A DNA stretch of 64,000 nucleotides from an uncultured Alphaproteobacteria bacterium (GCA_958431225.1 OY288107.1:1081501-1145500), one strand, 5' to 3'; counted from the first letter of the stretch, positions 45,680 to 54,685 are shown. The notes: generated from the sequence alone by a model not told the origin. Translations and numbers: made by a program.

Positions 45680-47044
45680 ATGAACAAAACGCCTCTACAT
45701 CAATTCTTAACGCAAAAATCTAGCGATGCCAAGCGCATTCGCCGTCAGGTTTGGCGCATCGCTATTCCGGTGATTATTGCCAATAGTTCGGTGCCGTTGG
45801 TGGCGATGGTGGATACGGGCGTCATGGGGCATTTGGCACACGCTTATTATATTGGGGCGGTGGCGTTGGGGAGTTTTCTGTTTAGTTTGATTCTGGCGGC
45901 GTTCGGGTTTTTGCGTATGGCAACCACAGGATTTGTCGCCCAAGCTGCCGGGGCGGAAGACCACGAATTGGTGCTGGTGCATTGTTGGCGGGGGTTGATG
46001 GTGGCGGTGATTCTGGGGCTGGTGGTGGTGGCATTGACGCCGTTTATCATTGCGCTTGCCGCCCAGATTTTGACGATGAGTGCGGAAGTGGAAGCGGGGA
46101 TGGCGGTGTATTTACGCATCGTTTGCCTCGCCGCCCCTGCGGTTACCGTCAATATGGTGATTCTGGGGGTGCTGTTCGGCTTGCAACGCATCAAGGCGAC
46201 GATGCTACAACTGATTACCATCAATAGCATCAACATTATCGGCAATCTGGTGCTGGTCTATGGGGTGGGGATGCGGGTGGAAGGCGTGGCACTGGCAACG
46301 GCGCTGGCGCATTATTGCGGCTTGGCGGTGAGCCTGCCTTTGATGGTGTCGGCGTTGCGAAGGGGGGCGCCGTTGCGTCTGTCGTCATGGGGGGAGGTGT
46401 TTGATTTGCGCGCGTTGGGGCGGTATTTGTCGCTGGGGCTTGACCTGACCATCCGCACGAGTTGCATCATCTTGGCAGAGTTATTCGTGTTGAATGCTGC
46501 ATCGGGTATTGATGATGTCGCACTCGCCGCCTCACAGGTGGGGTTCGTGATTTTTGGGGCAATCGCCTATCCGTTGGATGGTTTTGCGCATGCGGCGGAG
46601 GCGCTAACCGGCACGGCGATTGGACGCCGCGATGGGGTGATGTTCCGCCATGTTTTACGTGAAACTTTGTTGCTGGCGGTGGTCATGGCGGCGGTGATGG
46701 CGGCGGTGCTGGCTTTGGCGGGGCCGCTTCTCATCAGCACTTTGACGTCCATCCCCGAAGTGATAGAAGTAAGCCACCGCATCCTGCCGATTTTGGTGGT
46801 GATGCCATTAGTGTCGGTGCTGGCGTTTCAGATGGATGGCGTTTTTGTTGGCGCGACTATGGGGCGCGATATGCGCAATGCGATGCTGGTGTCGGTGGCG
46901 GTGTTTGTGCCTTTGGTCTATGTGTTTCAGCCGTGGTTTGGTCTGATTGGTATCTGGCTTGCTTTTTTGCTTCTGCTTGGGTTAAGAGGGATAACATTAT
47001 GGTGGCGCATCGGGCATGTTCGTGGCTTGATGGCGCCAGATTGA
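45680..47044 (+). CDS. MATE family efflux transporter (DinF-like)
   Basis: A 454-residue inner-membrane antiporter with twelve predicted helices; MATE proteins export drugs or metabolites in exchange for protons or sodium. The N-terminal helix carries AIPVIIANSSVPLVAMVDTG followed by VMGHL, and the GFLRMATTGFVAQAAGAED stretch is typical of the DinF branch. Divergent from the ArnT-like gene, with 37 bases between starts; the aminopeptidase gene follows 10 bases downstream on the same strand. Substrate unknown. Confidence 0.88.
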   Translation: MNKTPLHQFLTQKSSDAKRIRRQVWRIAIPVIIANSSVPLVAMVDTGVMGHLAHAYYIGAVALGSFLFSLILAAFGFLRMATTGFVAQAAGAEDHELVLVHCWRGLMVAVILGLVVVALTPFIIALAAQILTMSAEVEAGMAVYLRIVCLAAPAVTVNMVILGVLFGLQRIKATMLQLITINSINIIGNLVLVYGVGMRVEGVALATALAHYCGLAVSLPLMVSALRRGAPLRLSSWGEVFDLRALGRYLSLGLDLTIRTSCIILAELFVLNAASGIDDVALAASQVGFVIFGAIAYPLDGFAHAAEALTGTAIGRRDGVMFRHVLRETLLLAVVMAAVMAAVLALAGPLLISTLTSIPEVIEVSHRILPILVVMPLVSVLAFQMDGVFVGATMGRDMRNAMLVSVAVFVPLVYVFQPWFGLIGIWLAFLLLLGLRGITLWWRIGHVRGLMAPD

Positions 47045-47054
47045 GGAGGGGTTT

Positions 47055-48425
47055 ATGAAAGTTCTAGTTGCAAAAAATGCCAAGAGCCGAGCGATTCGGC
47101 GCATTGCCCCGGATGCTTGGCAGAAATGGCGCAAAACCGCCCCGGCGCGCTGGTTGCATTGGTTGGATAGTTGCGGGTTTTTGCCCGGTGATGATGGGGC
47201 GATGTTGGGGGTGCCTGATGCGAAATATCGGCTTGAGGCGGTGGTGCAAGGCGCGTCTGCGGATGCGTTTGCTGATGGGGCTAAAGCTAGCAGATTGGCG
47301 GCGGGGGTCTATCATTTGGACGATGCCGATGCCGAAATGGTGGAGGCGTTTGCTTTGGGGTGGGCGTTGGAACATTATGATTTTTCGGATTATCGCGCGC
47401 CTAAATCTAAACCTGCCCCTGTTGCGAAATTGGCGATTGCTGATGCCGCTTTGCGTAAGCGGGTGATGGCTTTGGCGGCGGCAACGGCGCTGGTGCGCGA
47501 TTTAATCAATGCCCCGGCGAATCATCTGACCCCCAAAGCGTTAGAGGTTGCGGCGCGTAAATTGAGCCGCGATTTTGGCGGCAAAATAAACATCACCAAA
47601 GGCGCGGCGCTCGCCAAAAAATTTCCTGCCATCCATGCCGTGGGACGCGCCGCCGAAGTGCCGCCGCGCCTCATTGATTTGCGCTGGGGGCGACGAGGCA
47701 AGCGGGTGACGCTCATCGGCAAGGGCATCACCTTTGATAGTGGCGGCTTGGATATTAAGCCGTCCTCGGCGATGGAGATCATGAAAAAAGATATGGGCGG
47801 GGCGGCGCATGTGTTGGGGCTGGCGCAACTGGTGATGGCATTGAAACTGCCTCTGCGTTTGCGCGTGTTGATTCCTGCCGCCGAGAACGCCATTTCTGCC
47901 CAAGCCATGCGCCCGCTTGATGTCATAGACACGGCGGCGGGGATTGCGGTTGAGGTGGGGAATACCGATGCTGAGGGGCGGTTGGTGTTGGCGGATGCGT
48001 TGCATCTTGCTACGCAACAGCACAATGATGTGGTGATTGATTTTGCCACCTTGACCGGTGCGGCGCGGGTGGCGCTTGGCACCAATCTGCCGGCGTTGTT
48101 TTGTAATGATGCCGATTTGCAACAGGAGCTATTGGCGCATGGCGATAAAACGCGCGACCCATTATGGGCATTGCCCCTGCATGCGCCGTATGATGCACAA
48201 TTAGACCAAGGCTATGCGGCCCTGTCTAGCACTGGTGCCGCGCGTTATGGCGGGGCGATTACCGCGGCGTTATTTCTGCAACGCTTTTTGGCGAAGCCGC
48301 AAAAATGGGCGCATATTGATGTCATGGCGTGGAATTTATCGGCGCGTCCCGGGCATCCTAAAGGCGGGGAAGCGATGGGGATGCGCGCGGTATTTAGCCT
48401 GCTTGAAGCATGGGCAAAGCCTTAA
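47055..48425 (+). CDS. Leucyl aminopeptidase family (M17) protein
   Basis: A 456-residue cytosolic dinuclear metallo-aminopeptidase releasing N-terminal residues from peptides. The catalytic C-terminal domain shows GKGITFDSGGLDIKPS (lysine and aspartate ligands, near residue 222), KDMGGAAHVLG and the signature NTDAEGRLVLADAL (near 303). The N-terminal macro-like domain is shorter than in PepA (about 503 residues), which fits the PepB/M17 short forms common in Alphaproteobacteria. GAGGAGGG lies upstream of the start, 10 bases after the MATE gene. Confidence 0.92.
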   Translation: MKVLVAKNAKSRAIRRIAPDAWQKWRKTAPARWLHWLDSCGFLPGDDGAMLGVPDAKYRLEAVVQGASADAFADGAKASRLAAGVYHLDDADAEMVEAFALGWALEHYDFSDYRAPKSKPAPVAKLAIADAALRKRVMALAAATALVRDLINAPANHLTPKALEVAARKLSRDFGGKINITKGAALAKKFPAIHAVGRAAEVPPRLIDLRWGRRGKRVTLIGKGITFDSGGLDIKPSSAMEIMKKDMGGAAHVLGLAQLVMALKLPLRLRVLIPAAENAISAQAMRPLDVIDTAAGIAVEVGNTDAEGRLVLADALHLATQQHNDVVIDFATLTGAARVALGTNLPALFCNDADLQQELLAHGDKTRDPLWALPLHAPYDAQLDQGYAALSSTGAARYGGAITAALFLQRFLAKPQKWAHIDVMAWNLSARPGHPKGGEAMGMRAVFSLLEAWAKP

Positions 48426-48434
48426 TACCCCCCC

Positions 48435-49376
48435 CTAATACCCACGTTCTATATTGACCGGATTGACTGGGGGTTTGCCGTCTAGGATGTTGAGGATGGA
48501 TTGCATCACTTGTTCTGCGGCGGTGATGGGGCTGGTTTGGGCGGATACATGCGGCCAGATGGTGATTTTGGGGTGCGCCCACAGGGGGCTTTCAGGGGGT
48601 AGCGGTTCGGTGCGGAACACATCTAAACACGCCCCGGATAAATGCCCGCCATCAATGGCATCTATCAGTGCGTCCTCATCAACCTGCAAGCCGCGTCCGC
48701 AGTTGATAAAATACGCGGTTTTTTTGAATTTTTTGAAAGTGGCGGCGGAAAATAGGTCGCGGGTTGCGCTGGTGAGGGGGAGGATGGATACCACATAATC
48801 GGCTTTGTTGAGGCATTGGTTAAAGCCATCGATGCCGGTGAGACTCGTGACGCCTTTTAAGGTTTTTTGGCTCCGCGACCACCCCAACACGTTGAAACCT
48901 AGCGCGGCGATGGTCTCGGCAACATGCCCGCCTATTGCCCCCATCCCCAATAGTGCCACGGTGAAATCGCTGGCGAATTTCGGCTCAATGCGAATCCAGT
49001 CGCGTTTTTTGGCGGCATCCTGATAGGTCGCGTCATCGCGGTGCTGTTTCAGAATCGCTAACGCCACCCACGCCGCCATGGATTGTGCCATGAACGGGTC
49101 AATTAACCGCCCCAAGACTAAATCTTTGGGGAAAGTCGCATCGTCAAGGATGTGATCCACGCCTTGTGCTAACGATATTACCCCTTTTAGATGGGGCAAT
49201 TTTGCTAATGCCCCTTTTGGCGGTGCCCAGGCGATGATGATTTCGGCTTCTTGTGCTTCGGGGGCATCAATCGGCACTAGGCGTATGCGGCGGTTGATTT
49301 TGTCTAGCCATTCCTGCCAGATTTTTATGTCGTAATCGGGTTGGTGGTAGATGGCTAAAATGTCGCGTTCGGGCAT
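48435..49376 (-). CDS. D-2-hydroxyacid dehydrogenase (GhrA-like glyoxylate/hydroxypyruvate reductase)
   Basis: A 313-residue NAD(P)-dependent dehydrogenase. The cofactor-binding motif LGMGAIGGHVAETIAALGF is near the middle, and the catalytic arginine (NCGRGLQVDEDAL), glutamate and histidine (WPHVSAQTSP) are in family positions; FRTEPLPPESPLWAHP matches the GhrA branch. It probably reduces glyoxylate or hydroxypyruvate. The ATG at 49376 is chosen because GGGAGA lies 7 bases upstream; five extra codons are possible from 49391. Eight C separate it from the convergent aminopeptidase gene. Confidence 0.87.
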   Translation of the reverse strand: MPERDILAIYHQPDYDIKIWQEWLDKINRRIRLVPIDAPEAQEAEIIIAWAPPKGALAKLPHLKGVISLAQGVDHILDDATFPKDLVLGRLIDPFMAQSMAAWVALAILKQHRDDATYQDAAKKRDWIRIEPKFASDFTVALLGMGAIGGHVAETIAALGFNVLGWSRSQKTLKGVTSLTGIDGFNQCLNKADYVVSILPLTSATRDLFSAATFKKFKKTAYFINCGRGLQVDEDALIDAIDGGHLSGACLDVFRTEPLPPESPLWAHPKITIWPHVSAQTSPITAAEQVMQSILNILDGKPPVNPVNIERGY

Positions 49377-49416
49377 GATTGTGTCTCCCATGGATCTTTC
49401 TAGGGGGGGGGTCTTT

Positions 49417-50175
49417 CTATGTCAAAATCGCTTTGGCGGCGGCGTGGAGTTTGGGCGTGGCGGCGGCGAGGATGCTGCCGTCAAAACCATCTAGGCTGAT
49501 GGGCGCGCCATCCCATTGGCTGATGACCCCGCCCGCACTTTCTATCACCGGCACTACTGCCATGATATCATAGGCGTTGAGATTGGTTTCAACGACCAAA
49601 TCGCACCAACCGCTAGCGAGGTGGGCGTAATTGGCGCAGTCGCCCCCGTAATTGGTGAGGTAGCACGCTTCTGCCAGTTGGTTAAAGCGCGCGATGTTTT
49701 TTGCGCCTAATAATTGCGGGCTGGTAGTGGCTAGGCGGGCTTCTTTTAAGGTGCTGATGGTGCTGGTTTGGCTAGGGGCAGGACGCCCGCTTTGCCCGTG
49801 CCAGCATTGTTCTAGAATCGGCAAATCTATGATACCTATTTTTGGCATGCCGTTTTCCAATACCGCAATTAAAGTGCCGAAAAGCGGGTTGCCACTAACA
49901 AAGGCGCGGGTGCCGTCAATGGGATCTAGCACCCATGTGAAAGGGCTGGTGCCTTGATGCTTGGCTTCTTCTTCGCCGATAATGCTGTGGTCGGGGTAGT
50001 GTTTTAGGATGGCGCGTCTTAGGGCGTGTTCGGCTTCCTCATCGGCACTGGTGACCGGGCTTTGGTCGGCTTTGGTGCGGATTTTTGGTTGTTGCCGAAA
50101 ATACTGGTGAATAATGGGGCGACTGATTACCGGAAGCCCCTGCGCAAATTCCGCCAATTCATCAAGCATCGTCAT
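49417..50175 (-). CDS. hisN: Inositol monophosphatase-family phosphatase, probable histidinol-phosphatase
   Basis: A 252-residue Mg-dependent sugar-phosphatase fold. Motifs in order: SPVTSADEEAEHALR, the metal ligands IIGEEEAK and WVLDPIDGTRAF (about residue 80-90), and WDGAPISLDGFDGSI near the C-terminus. Alphaproteobacterial members of this size are often the histidine-pathway phosphatase HisN, but general IMPase activity cannot be excluded, as no his genes are near. It is 6 bases downstream of the cytochrome c gene on the same strand. Confidence 0.82.
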   Translation of the reverse strand: MTMLDELAEFAQGLPVISRPIIHQYFRQQPKIRTKADQSPVTSADEEAEHALRRAILKHYPDHSIIGEEEAKHQGTSPFTWVLDPIDGTRAFVSGNPLFGTLIAVLENGMPKIGIIDLPILEQCWHGQSGRPAPSQTSTISTLKEARLATTSPQLLGAKNIARFNQLAEACYLTNYGGDCANYAHLASGWCDLVVETNLNAYDIMAVVPVIESAGGVISQWDGAPISLDGFDGSILAAATPKLHAAAKAILT

Positions 50176-50181
50176 GGGGTT

Positions 50182-50721
50182 CTAGGGAAGCGGGGCGGGA
50201 TTGTCGGCAAGCGTCCGCATCCACGCGATGATATTGGCGCGGTCTTTGGTTTTTTTGAGGCCGGCGAAATTCATCTTGGTGCCACTAATCCGTGCCTTGG
50301 GCTTAAAGAGAAAATGGTTGAGTTCATCATACGTCCAACTGCCCCCATGTTCCGCCATGGCTTTAGAATATTTGAAATCGGGGTTTAAGGCAAAACCGCG
50401 ATTGACGATATTGTAAAGATTGGGTCCGACCCTATTTGCCCCGCCTTTATCAAAGGTATGACACGCCGTGCATTTCCTTGATTGGGCTTGTCCGGCGGCG
50501 ATATCGGCAGTGGCTAGGAGGGGGGTAATCGGTTCGACTTCGGCGGGGGCAGATGGGGTGCTTTGTCCGGCGCCCGCACTTTCCGCCACCTCAAAAGGAT
50601 AGGGGTTTTCGGCGAGTTTTTGGTGCGGGATTAAAATTGCACCCAATTTCACCCCGCCCATCAACAACAAGCCGCCGCAAAGAACACCCGCTGCCATTTT
50701 ATTGAAATTTAGATTGCTCAT
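50182..50721 (-). CDS. Membrane-anchored class I cytochrome c (CycM-like)
   Basis: A 179-residue monohaem cytochrome. An uncleaved N-terminal helix (about residues 8-30, MAAGVLCGGLLLMGGVKLGA) anchors it to the inner membrane, followed by a Pro/Ala-rich periplasmic linker. The haem site is C84-x2-C87-H88 in KCTACH, and the distal ligand is M150 in SGTKMNFAG. CycM-type cytochromes carry electrons between the bc1 complex and cytochrome oxidase. Divergent from kdsB, as in many Alphaproteobacteria. Confidence 0.93.
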   Translation of the reverse strand: MSNLNFNKMAAGVLCGGLLLMGGVKLGAILIPHQKLAENPYPFEVAESAGAGQSTPSAPAEVEPITPLLATADIAAGQAQSRKCTACHTFDKGGANRVGPNLYNIVNRGFALNPDFKYSKAMAEHGGSWTYDELNHFLFKPKARISGTKMNFAGLKKTKDRANIIAWMRTLADNPAPLP

Positions 50722-50779
50722 AATGTCCCATCGCCTTCTTTTACGTTAGAGGTGCTAGCCATAGCATATTCAGCGTGAT

Positions 50780-50795
50780 AAAAATAGGTATTTTT
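50780..50795. promoter_or_regulatory. AT-rich palindrome in the cytochrome c/kdsB divergent gap
   Basis: AAAAATA (50780-50786) and TATTTTT (50789-50795) flank a GG centre, giving a 16-base perfect palindrome between the two divergent genes. It may be an operator or chance AT symmetry. Confidence 0.3.
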
Positions 50796-50825
50796 CACCT
50801 AAGAGAGTGCCCAAAGAGGATTCCG

Positions 50826-51593
50826 ATGCGCCATGATGCCTCAAAATATATTATTGTCATTCCGGCGCGCCTCGCATCAACGCGCTTGCCGCGAAAAATG
50901 TTGCGCGATGTGGCGGGTGTGCCGATGATTGTGCGCGTGTGGCGGCAAGCCGTTGCCGCCGATATCGGGCGCGTGGTGGTGGCGTGTGATGGTGCGGAAA
51001 TTGCCGATGTCATTAGCGACGCGGGGGGTGAGGCGGTCATCACGCAAGCCGATTTGCCATCAGGTTCGGACCGCGTAGGGGCGGCACTGGCACAAATTGA
51101 CCCCGAAAAAAATGTGCCTTACATCATCAATCTACAGGGCGATTTGCCGCACGTGCCGCCGTCCTTGTTGGTGTCATTAGCAACGGCTTTGGCGGGGGCA
51201 GAATCTGATTTTGATGTGATGACGGCGGTGGCGCCTTTAGATGACACCGAAAAAGACATGCCGCAAGTGGTGAAAGTGGCGATTGCTTGGGGGCAGGACG
51301 GCACGGCTGGCACAGCTGGCACAGCACTTTATTTTAGCCGTGCGCCGATTCCGCATGGCGGGACAATAGGGGGCGGGACAATGTGGCACCATATCGGCAT
51401 TTATGGCTGGCGGCGGGGGGCGTTGGAACATTTTGTTGCCCTGCCGCCATCGCCCCTTGAGGTTGCTGAAAAATTAGAACAGCTGCGGGCGTTAGAGGCG
51501 GGGATGCGTGTTGGCGTGGTGGCAGTTGACAAGGCGATTGCTGGCGTGGATACTGAAGCGGATCTACAAATTGTGGCGCAAAGCATAACCTAA
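50826..51593 (+). CDS. kdsB: 3-deoxy-manno-octulosonate cytidylyltransferase
   Basis: A 255-residue cytosolic enzyme that forms CMP-Kdo from CTP and Kdo for lipopolysaccharide synthesis, showing that the organism makes Kdo-containing LPS. It begins YIIVIPARLASTRLPRKML (nucleotide-binding loop), with VVVACDGAEI, GSDRVGAAL, NLQGDLPHVPP and IYGWRRGALEHF as family markers. The ATG at 50826 is chosen because AAGAGGA lies 5 bases upstream; the longer frame from 50775 lies over the divergent promoter region. Confidence 0.95.
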   Translation: MRHDASKYIIVIPARLASTRLPRKMLRDVAGVPMIVRVWRQAVAADIGRVVVACDGAEIADVISDAGGEAVITQADLPSGSDRVGAALAQIDPEKNVPYIINLQGDLPHVPPSLLVSLATALAGAESDFDVMTAVAPLDDTEKDMPQVVKVAIAWGQDGTAGTAGTALYFSRAPIPHGGTIGGGTMWHHIGIYGWRRGALEHFVALPPSPLEVAEKLEQLRALEAGMRVGVVAVDKAIAGVDTEADLQIVAQSIT

Positions 51594-51603
51594 TGGTGGG
51601 ATT

Positions 51604-52464
51604 TTGGCTTCTTCACAACAAAAATCTTTGCCGATTGCCTATCAGGGCGTTCCCGGTGCCTATTCGCATTTGGCGTGTCGGACGCGCTACCCGTCTATGG
51701 ACACGCTTGCCTGTGCGAGTTTTGAGGATATGTTGCAAGCGGTGGTGGAGGACAATGCCGGGTTGGCGATGGTGCCGGTGGAAAATTCGGTCGCCGGGCG
51801 GGTGGCGGATATTCATTATCTGTTGCCATCTTCGGGATTGCATATTGTCGGCGAGCATTTTCAGCCGGTCAATCATCACCTATTGGGGGTCAAGGGGAGC
51901 CGCATTGAGCAACTCACCGCCGTCAAAAGCCACGCCCAAGCCCTCGCGCAATGCCGTCAAAAATTGCGCGAATTGGGGCTAGACCGCATCATCTATCCCG
52001 ATACCGCCGGGGCGGCGGCGGATATTGCCGTGGCCGGCGAGGCGAGCATGGGGGCGCTTGCATCCTCGTTGGCGGCAGAGATTTATGGGCTGGAAATCCT
52101 ACAGGAGAATATGGAAGATGCGGCGCGCAATACCACGCGCATGCTGATAATGGCGCGCGAAGCCGATTATCCTGCCGATACCACTGCCCCGGCGATTACT
52201 ACACTGATTTTTCAGCTGCGTTCGGTGCCGGCGGCACTTTACAAAGCCCTTGGCGGCTTTGCTACCAACGGCATCAACCTCACCAAATTGGAAAGTTATA
52301 TGCTCAATGGGCATTTTACCGCCGTGCAGTTCTATATTGATGCCGAAACCCATATCCATAGCCCCGAATTCGCCCTTGCCTTGGAAGAATTGCAGTTTTA
52401 CTGCCCGGCGGATGCGGTGAAAATTCTGGGGTGCTACGCGGCGGATGCGGCACGCGACCGTTAA
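51604..52464 (+). CDS. pheA: Prephenate dehydratase with C-terminal ACT domain
   Basis: A 286-residue monofunctional enzyme converting prephenate to phenylpyruvate for phenylalanine. The catalytic domain begins IAYQGVPGAYSHLAC, with VPVENSVAGRVADIHYLL, and carries NTTRM in place of the usual NxTRF (the threonine and arginine are kept). An ACT regulatory domain (about 197-270; RSVPAALYKALGGFATNGIN and LTKLESYM) would give feedback inhibition by phenylalanine. The start is TTG at 51604, 11 bases after the kdsB stop region begins, with GGTGGGA just upstream; no in-frame ATG fits. Lack of a chorismate mutase domain means that step is encoded elsewhere. Confidence 0.93.
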   Translation: MASSQQKSLPIAYQGVPGAYSHLACRTRYPSMDTLACASFEDMLQAVVEDNAGLAMVPVENSVAGRVADIHYLLPSSGLHIVGEHFQPVNHHLLGVKGSRIEQLTAVKSHAQALAQCRQKLRELGLDRIIYPDTAGAAADIAVAGEASMGALASSLAAEIYGLEILQENMEDAARNTTRMLIMAREADYPADTTAPAITTLIFQLRSVPAALYKALGGFATNGINLTKLESYMLNGHFTAVQFYIDAETHIHSPEFALALEELQFYCPADAVKILGCYAADAARDR

Positions 52465-52509
52465 AGGGGGCTTGCGTTTTTTTGGCTTTTCCCCCATACA
52501 TAAAGCAGG

Positions 52510-52596
52510 AAGGCTGGGCGGACGTGCGCCTTTGTTTAATCGGTCAGGTCCGAAAGGAAGCAGCCAGAGCGTTGTGCGGGCGGGTTGTTCAGTCTT
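52510..52596 (+). ncRNA. ffs: Signal recognition particle RNA (4.5S, small bacterial type)
   Basis: The conserved apical domain that binds Ffh is present: GGTCAGGTCC, then GAAAGGAAGCAGCC (52542-52565 overall). The flanks fold back on one another, AAGGCTG (52510-52516) pairing with CAGTCTT (52590-52596). It sits in the gene-free stretch between pheA and dnaX, a common alphaproteobacterial position. The exact ends are uncertain by several bases. It targets membrane proteins to the translocon, and YidC is encoded later in this window. Confidence 0.92.
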
Positions 52597-52608
52597 CCGC
52601 CTCTTTTC
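52579..52608 (+). terminator. Possible terminator of the SRP RNA gene
   Basis: GGCGG (52579-52583) can pair with CCGCC (52597-52601), followed by TCTTTT. It overlaps the 3' side of the mature RNA helix, so it would compete with the native fold; the evidence is modest. Confidence 0.35.
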
Positions 52609-52632
52609 ACGAGCGCACTTAATGGATGTGTT

Positions 52633-54363
52633 ATGGTAGATGAAAAAAAATCTGAAAATCCCGTAAGCGCGCCCGCAGACACAGATGTCTATCGGGTGCT
52701 GGCGCGCAAATATCGCCCCAATAATATGGATGAGTTAATCGGGCAGGAAAGCCTTGTGCAAACATTAAGCAACGCGCTGGAAATGGGGCGGTTGGCGCAT
52801 GCGTTTATTCTCACCGGCTTGCGGGGCATTGGCAAAACCACCACCGCGCGCATTATTGCCAAGGGGTTGAATTGTGTTGGCGCCGATGGTAAAGGCGCGC
52901 CGAGCCTCAATCCGTGCGGGGCTTGCGCGCATTGCCTTGATATCGCCGAAGGACGCCATGTGGATGTGCTGGAAATGGATGCCGCGAGCAATACCGGCGT
53001 TGATGATGTGCGCGATATTATTGACGGCGTCCATTACGCGCCTTTAGCCGCGCGCTTCAAAATCTATATCATTGATGAAGTGCATATGTTGTCCAAAAAT
53101 GCCTTCAATGCTTTGCTCAAAACATTGGAAGAACCCCCTGCCGCCGTCAAATTTGTTTTTGCTACCACCGAGATTCGTAAAGTGCCCGTCACCGTGCTGT
53201 CGCGGTGCCAACGTTTTGATTTGCGGCGGGTGCCGACGGATATGCTGATGGCGCATCTCAAAACCATTGCCGATAAGGAATCTATTACGATTGATGATGC
53301 GGCGTTGTTGCGTTTGGCACGTGCGGCGGAAGGTTCCGTGCGCGATGCCTTGTCGTTGCTTGACCAAGCCGCCGCGCTGACGAGCGATGCGATTGATGAT
53401 GCTAATGTGGCGGCGATGTTGGGACAAGCCGGGCGCATGGAGGCGATTGCGATTGTTGGTGCGGTATTGGGCGGCGATGCGAAAGGGGCGCTGGATGGGC
53501 TGGATGCGGCGGTGAAAAGCGGGGCTGAGCCGGTGATGGTTATTGCCGATATGTTGGATTTTGTGCATCTGGCTTCGCGCCAAGCCGCTGGCGGTGGGGC
53601 TAGCGATATGGCAGAAGCCGAAAGCGAAGCATTAGCGAAAATTGCCGATGATACGCCATTATCGCATCTGGCGCGGGCTTGGCAGATTCTGCTCAAAGGG
53701 CATGGCGAGGTGATGCGCGCGCCCGACCCCCGTGCCGCCGCCGATATGGTGCTTATCAGATTGGCTTATGCCGCCAATCTGCCGACACCTAGCGAGGTGG
53801 TGAAAAAATTAACTAGGACGGATGCGCCCGGGGCGGATGCGCCCGCATCTACACCCACGCCTACGCCCGCAACGCCCCCCGAATCATCTGCAGAATCACC
53901 TGCCGAATCACCCCCCGAATCACCCCCCGAATCACCTCCCCCCGAATCACCTCCAACAAGTATTAGTGCTATGGCGGAATTATTTAGTGCGCGGGGGGAG
54001 ATGATTTTGGCGGGGCAATTAACCACGCGCATTAAGCCGATTACCTTGGAATCGGGGCGGTTTATTTTTTCTGCCGACCCGCCTTTTGAACCTGCCGTGC
54101 CTAAGAAAATTGGTGCTTGTTTGCGCCAATGGACCGGGATGGCTTGGGAGGTTGAGATGGTGGCAGAGGGCGGGGAAGCGACGCTTGATGAACAAGCCAA
54201 TCAAGCGGCGGATGCCGTGCGTCAGCAATTTGCCGAAGAGCCTATCGTCAAAGCGGCGTTGGAAAAATTTGACGGCGCGAAAATCCATAGCATCACGCCT
54301 TTAAGCGATACGCCTGAAGAAGATGATGATGCGGATGCGGAGGCAGGGGCGGAGCATGCGTAA
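52633..54363 (+). CDS. dnaX: DNA polymerase III subunit tau/gamma
   Basis: A 576-residue clamp-loader ATPase. Walker A TGLRGIGKTT lies at 61-70, the zinc module has C81, C95, C98 and C101 (CGACAHC), then IDEVHMLS and ATTEIRKVPVTVLSRCQRF (sensor 1). Domains I-III end near residue 390. A Pro/Glu/Ser linker with repeated ESPP units follows (about 416-442), then a C-terminal region (SARGEMILAGQL onward) for contacts with polymerase or helicase. The ATG at 52633 is used; earlier codons lie inside the SRP RNA. At codons 391-392 an A6 run sits at a site where both other frames stop at once, so a shorter gamma-like product is possible. Overlaps ybaB by 8 bases. Confidence 0.95.
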   Translation: MVDEKKSENPVSAPADTDVYRVLARKYRPNNMDELIGQESLVQTLSNALEMGRLAHAFILTGLRGIGKTTTARIIAKGLNCVGADGKGAPSLNPCGACAHCLDIAEGRHVDVLEMDAASNTGVDDVRDIIDGVHYAPLAARFKIYIIDEVHMLSKNAFNALLKTLEEPPAAVKFVFATTEIRKVPVTVLSRCQRFDLRRVPTDMLMAHLKTIADKESITIDDAALLRLARAAEGSVRDALSLLDQAAALTSDAIDDANVAAMLGQAGRMEAIAIVGAVLGGDAKGALDGLDAAVKSGAEPVMVIADMLDFVHLASRQAAGGGASDMAEAESEALAKIADDTPLSHLARAWQILLKGHGEVMRAPDPRAAADMVLIRLAYAANLPTPSEVVKKLTRTDAPGADAPASTPTPTPATPPESSAESPAESPPESPPESPPPESPPTSISAMAELFSARGEMILAGQLTTRIKPITLESGRFIFSADPPFEPAVPKKIGACLRQWTGMAWEVEMVAEGGEATLDEQANQAADAVRQQFAEEPIVKAALEKFDGAKIHSITPLSDTPEEDDDADAEAGAEHA

Positions 54364-54685
54364 TTTTACTTCCATGGTGCAGAAAGCCAAACAAGCCCAA
54401 GAGAAATTGGCGCGCATCAAAGCGGAACTCGCAGAAATCACGTGCATCGGCGAATCCGCCGGCGGTGTGGTTAAGGTTGAAGTATCCGGCGATGGGCAGA
54501 TTCGTGCGGTACAGATAGGAGAGACGGCGGCGGCACAGACGCCCGAGGATTTGCGCCTATTAGAAGATTTAATTGTTGTGGCCATGCGCGATGCCCAAGA
54601 AAAATCCGCGCGCATCAAAGCCACACGCTTGCGCGATGTCGCCGATGGATTGCCATTGCCGCCGGGGCTTGATTTGCCGTTATGA
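54356..54685 (+). CDS. YbaB/EbfC nucleoid-associated protein
   Basis: A 109-residue DNA-binding protein of the YbaB/EbfC family, forming small dimers that bind DNA. It has MRNFTSMVQKAKQAQEKL at the N-terminus (helix), VKVEVSGDGQIRAVQI (beta-strand core) and LLEDLIVVAMRDAQEKS. The ATG at 54356 overlaps the dnaX stop by 8 bases and is coupled; upstream methionines belong to dnaX sequence. The usual dnaX–ybaB–recR order supports the call. Confidence 0.92.
   Translation: MRNFTSMVQKAKQAQEKLARIKAELAEITCIGESAGGVVKVEVSGDGQIRAVQIGETAAAQTPEDLRLLEDLIVVAMRDAQEKSARIKATRLRDVADGLPLPPGLDLPL

Noticed and set aside
52585-52632. Upstream start for dnaX
   Set aside because: These codons lie in the SRP RNA 3' side, and the family N-terminus begins after the ATG at 52633.
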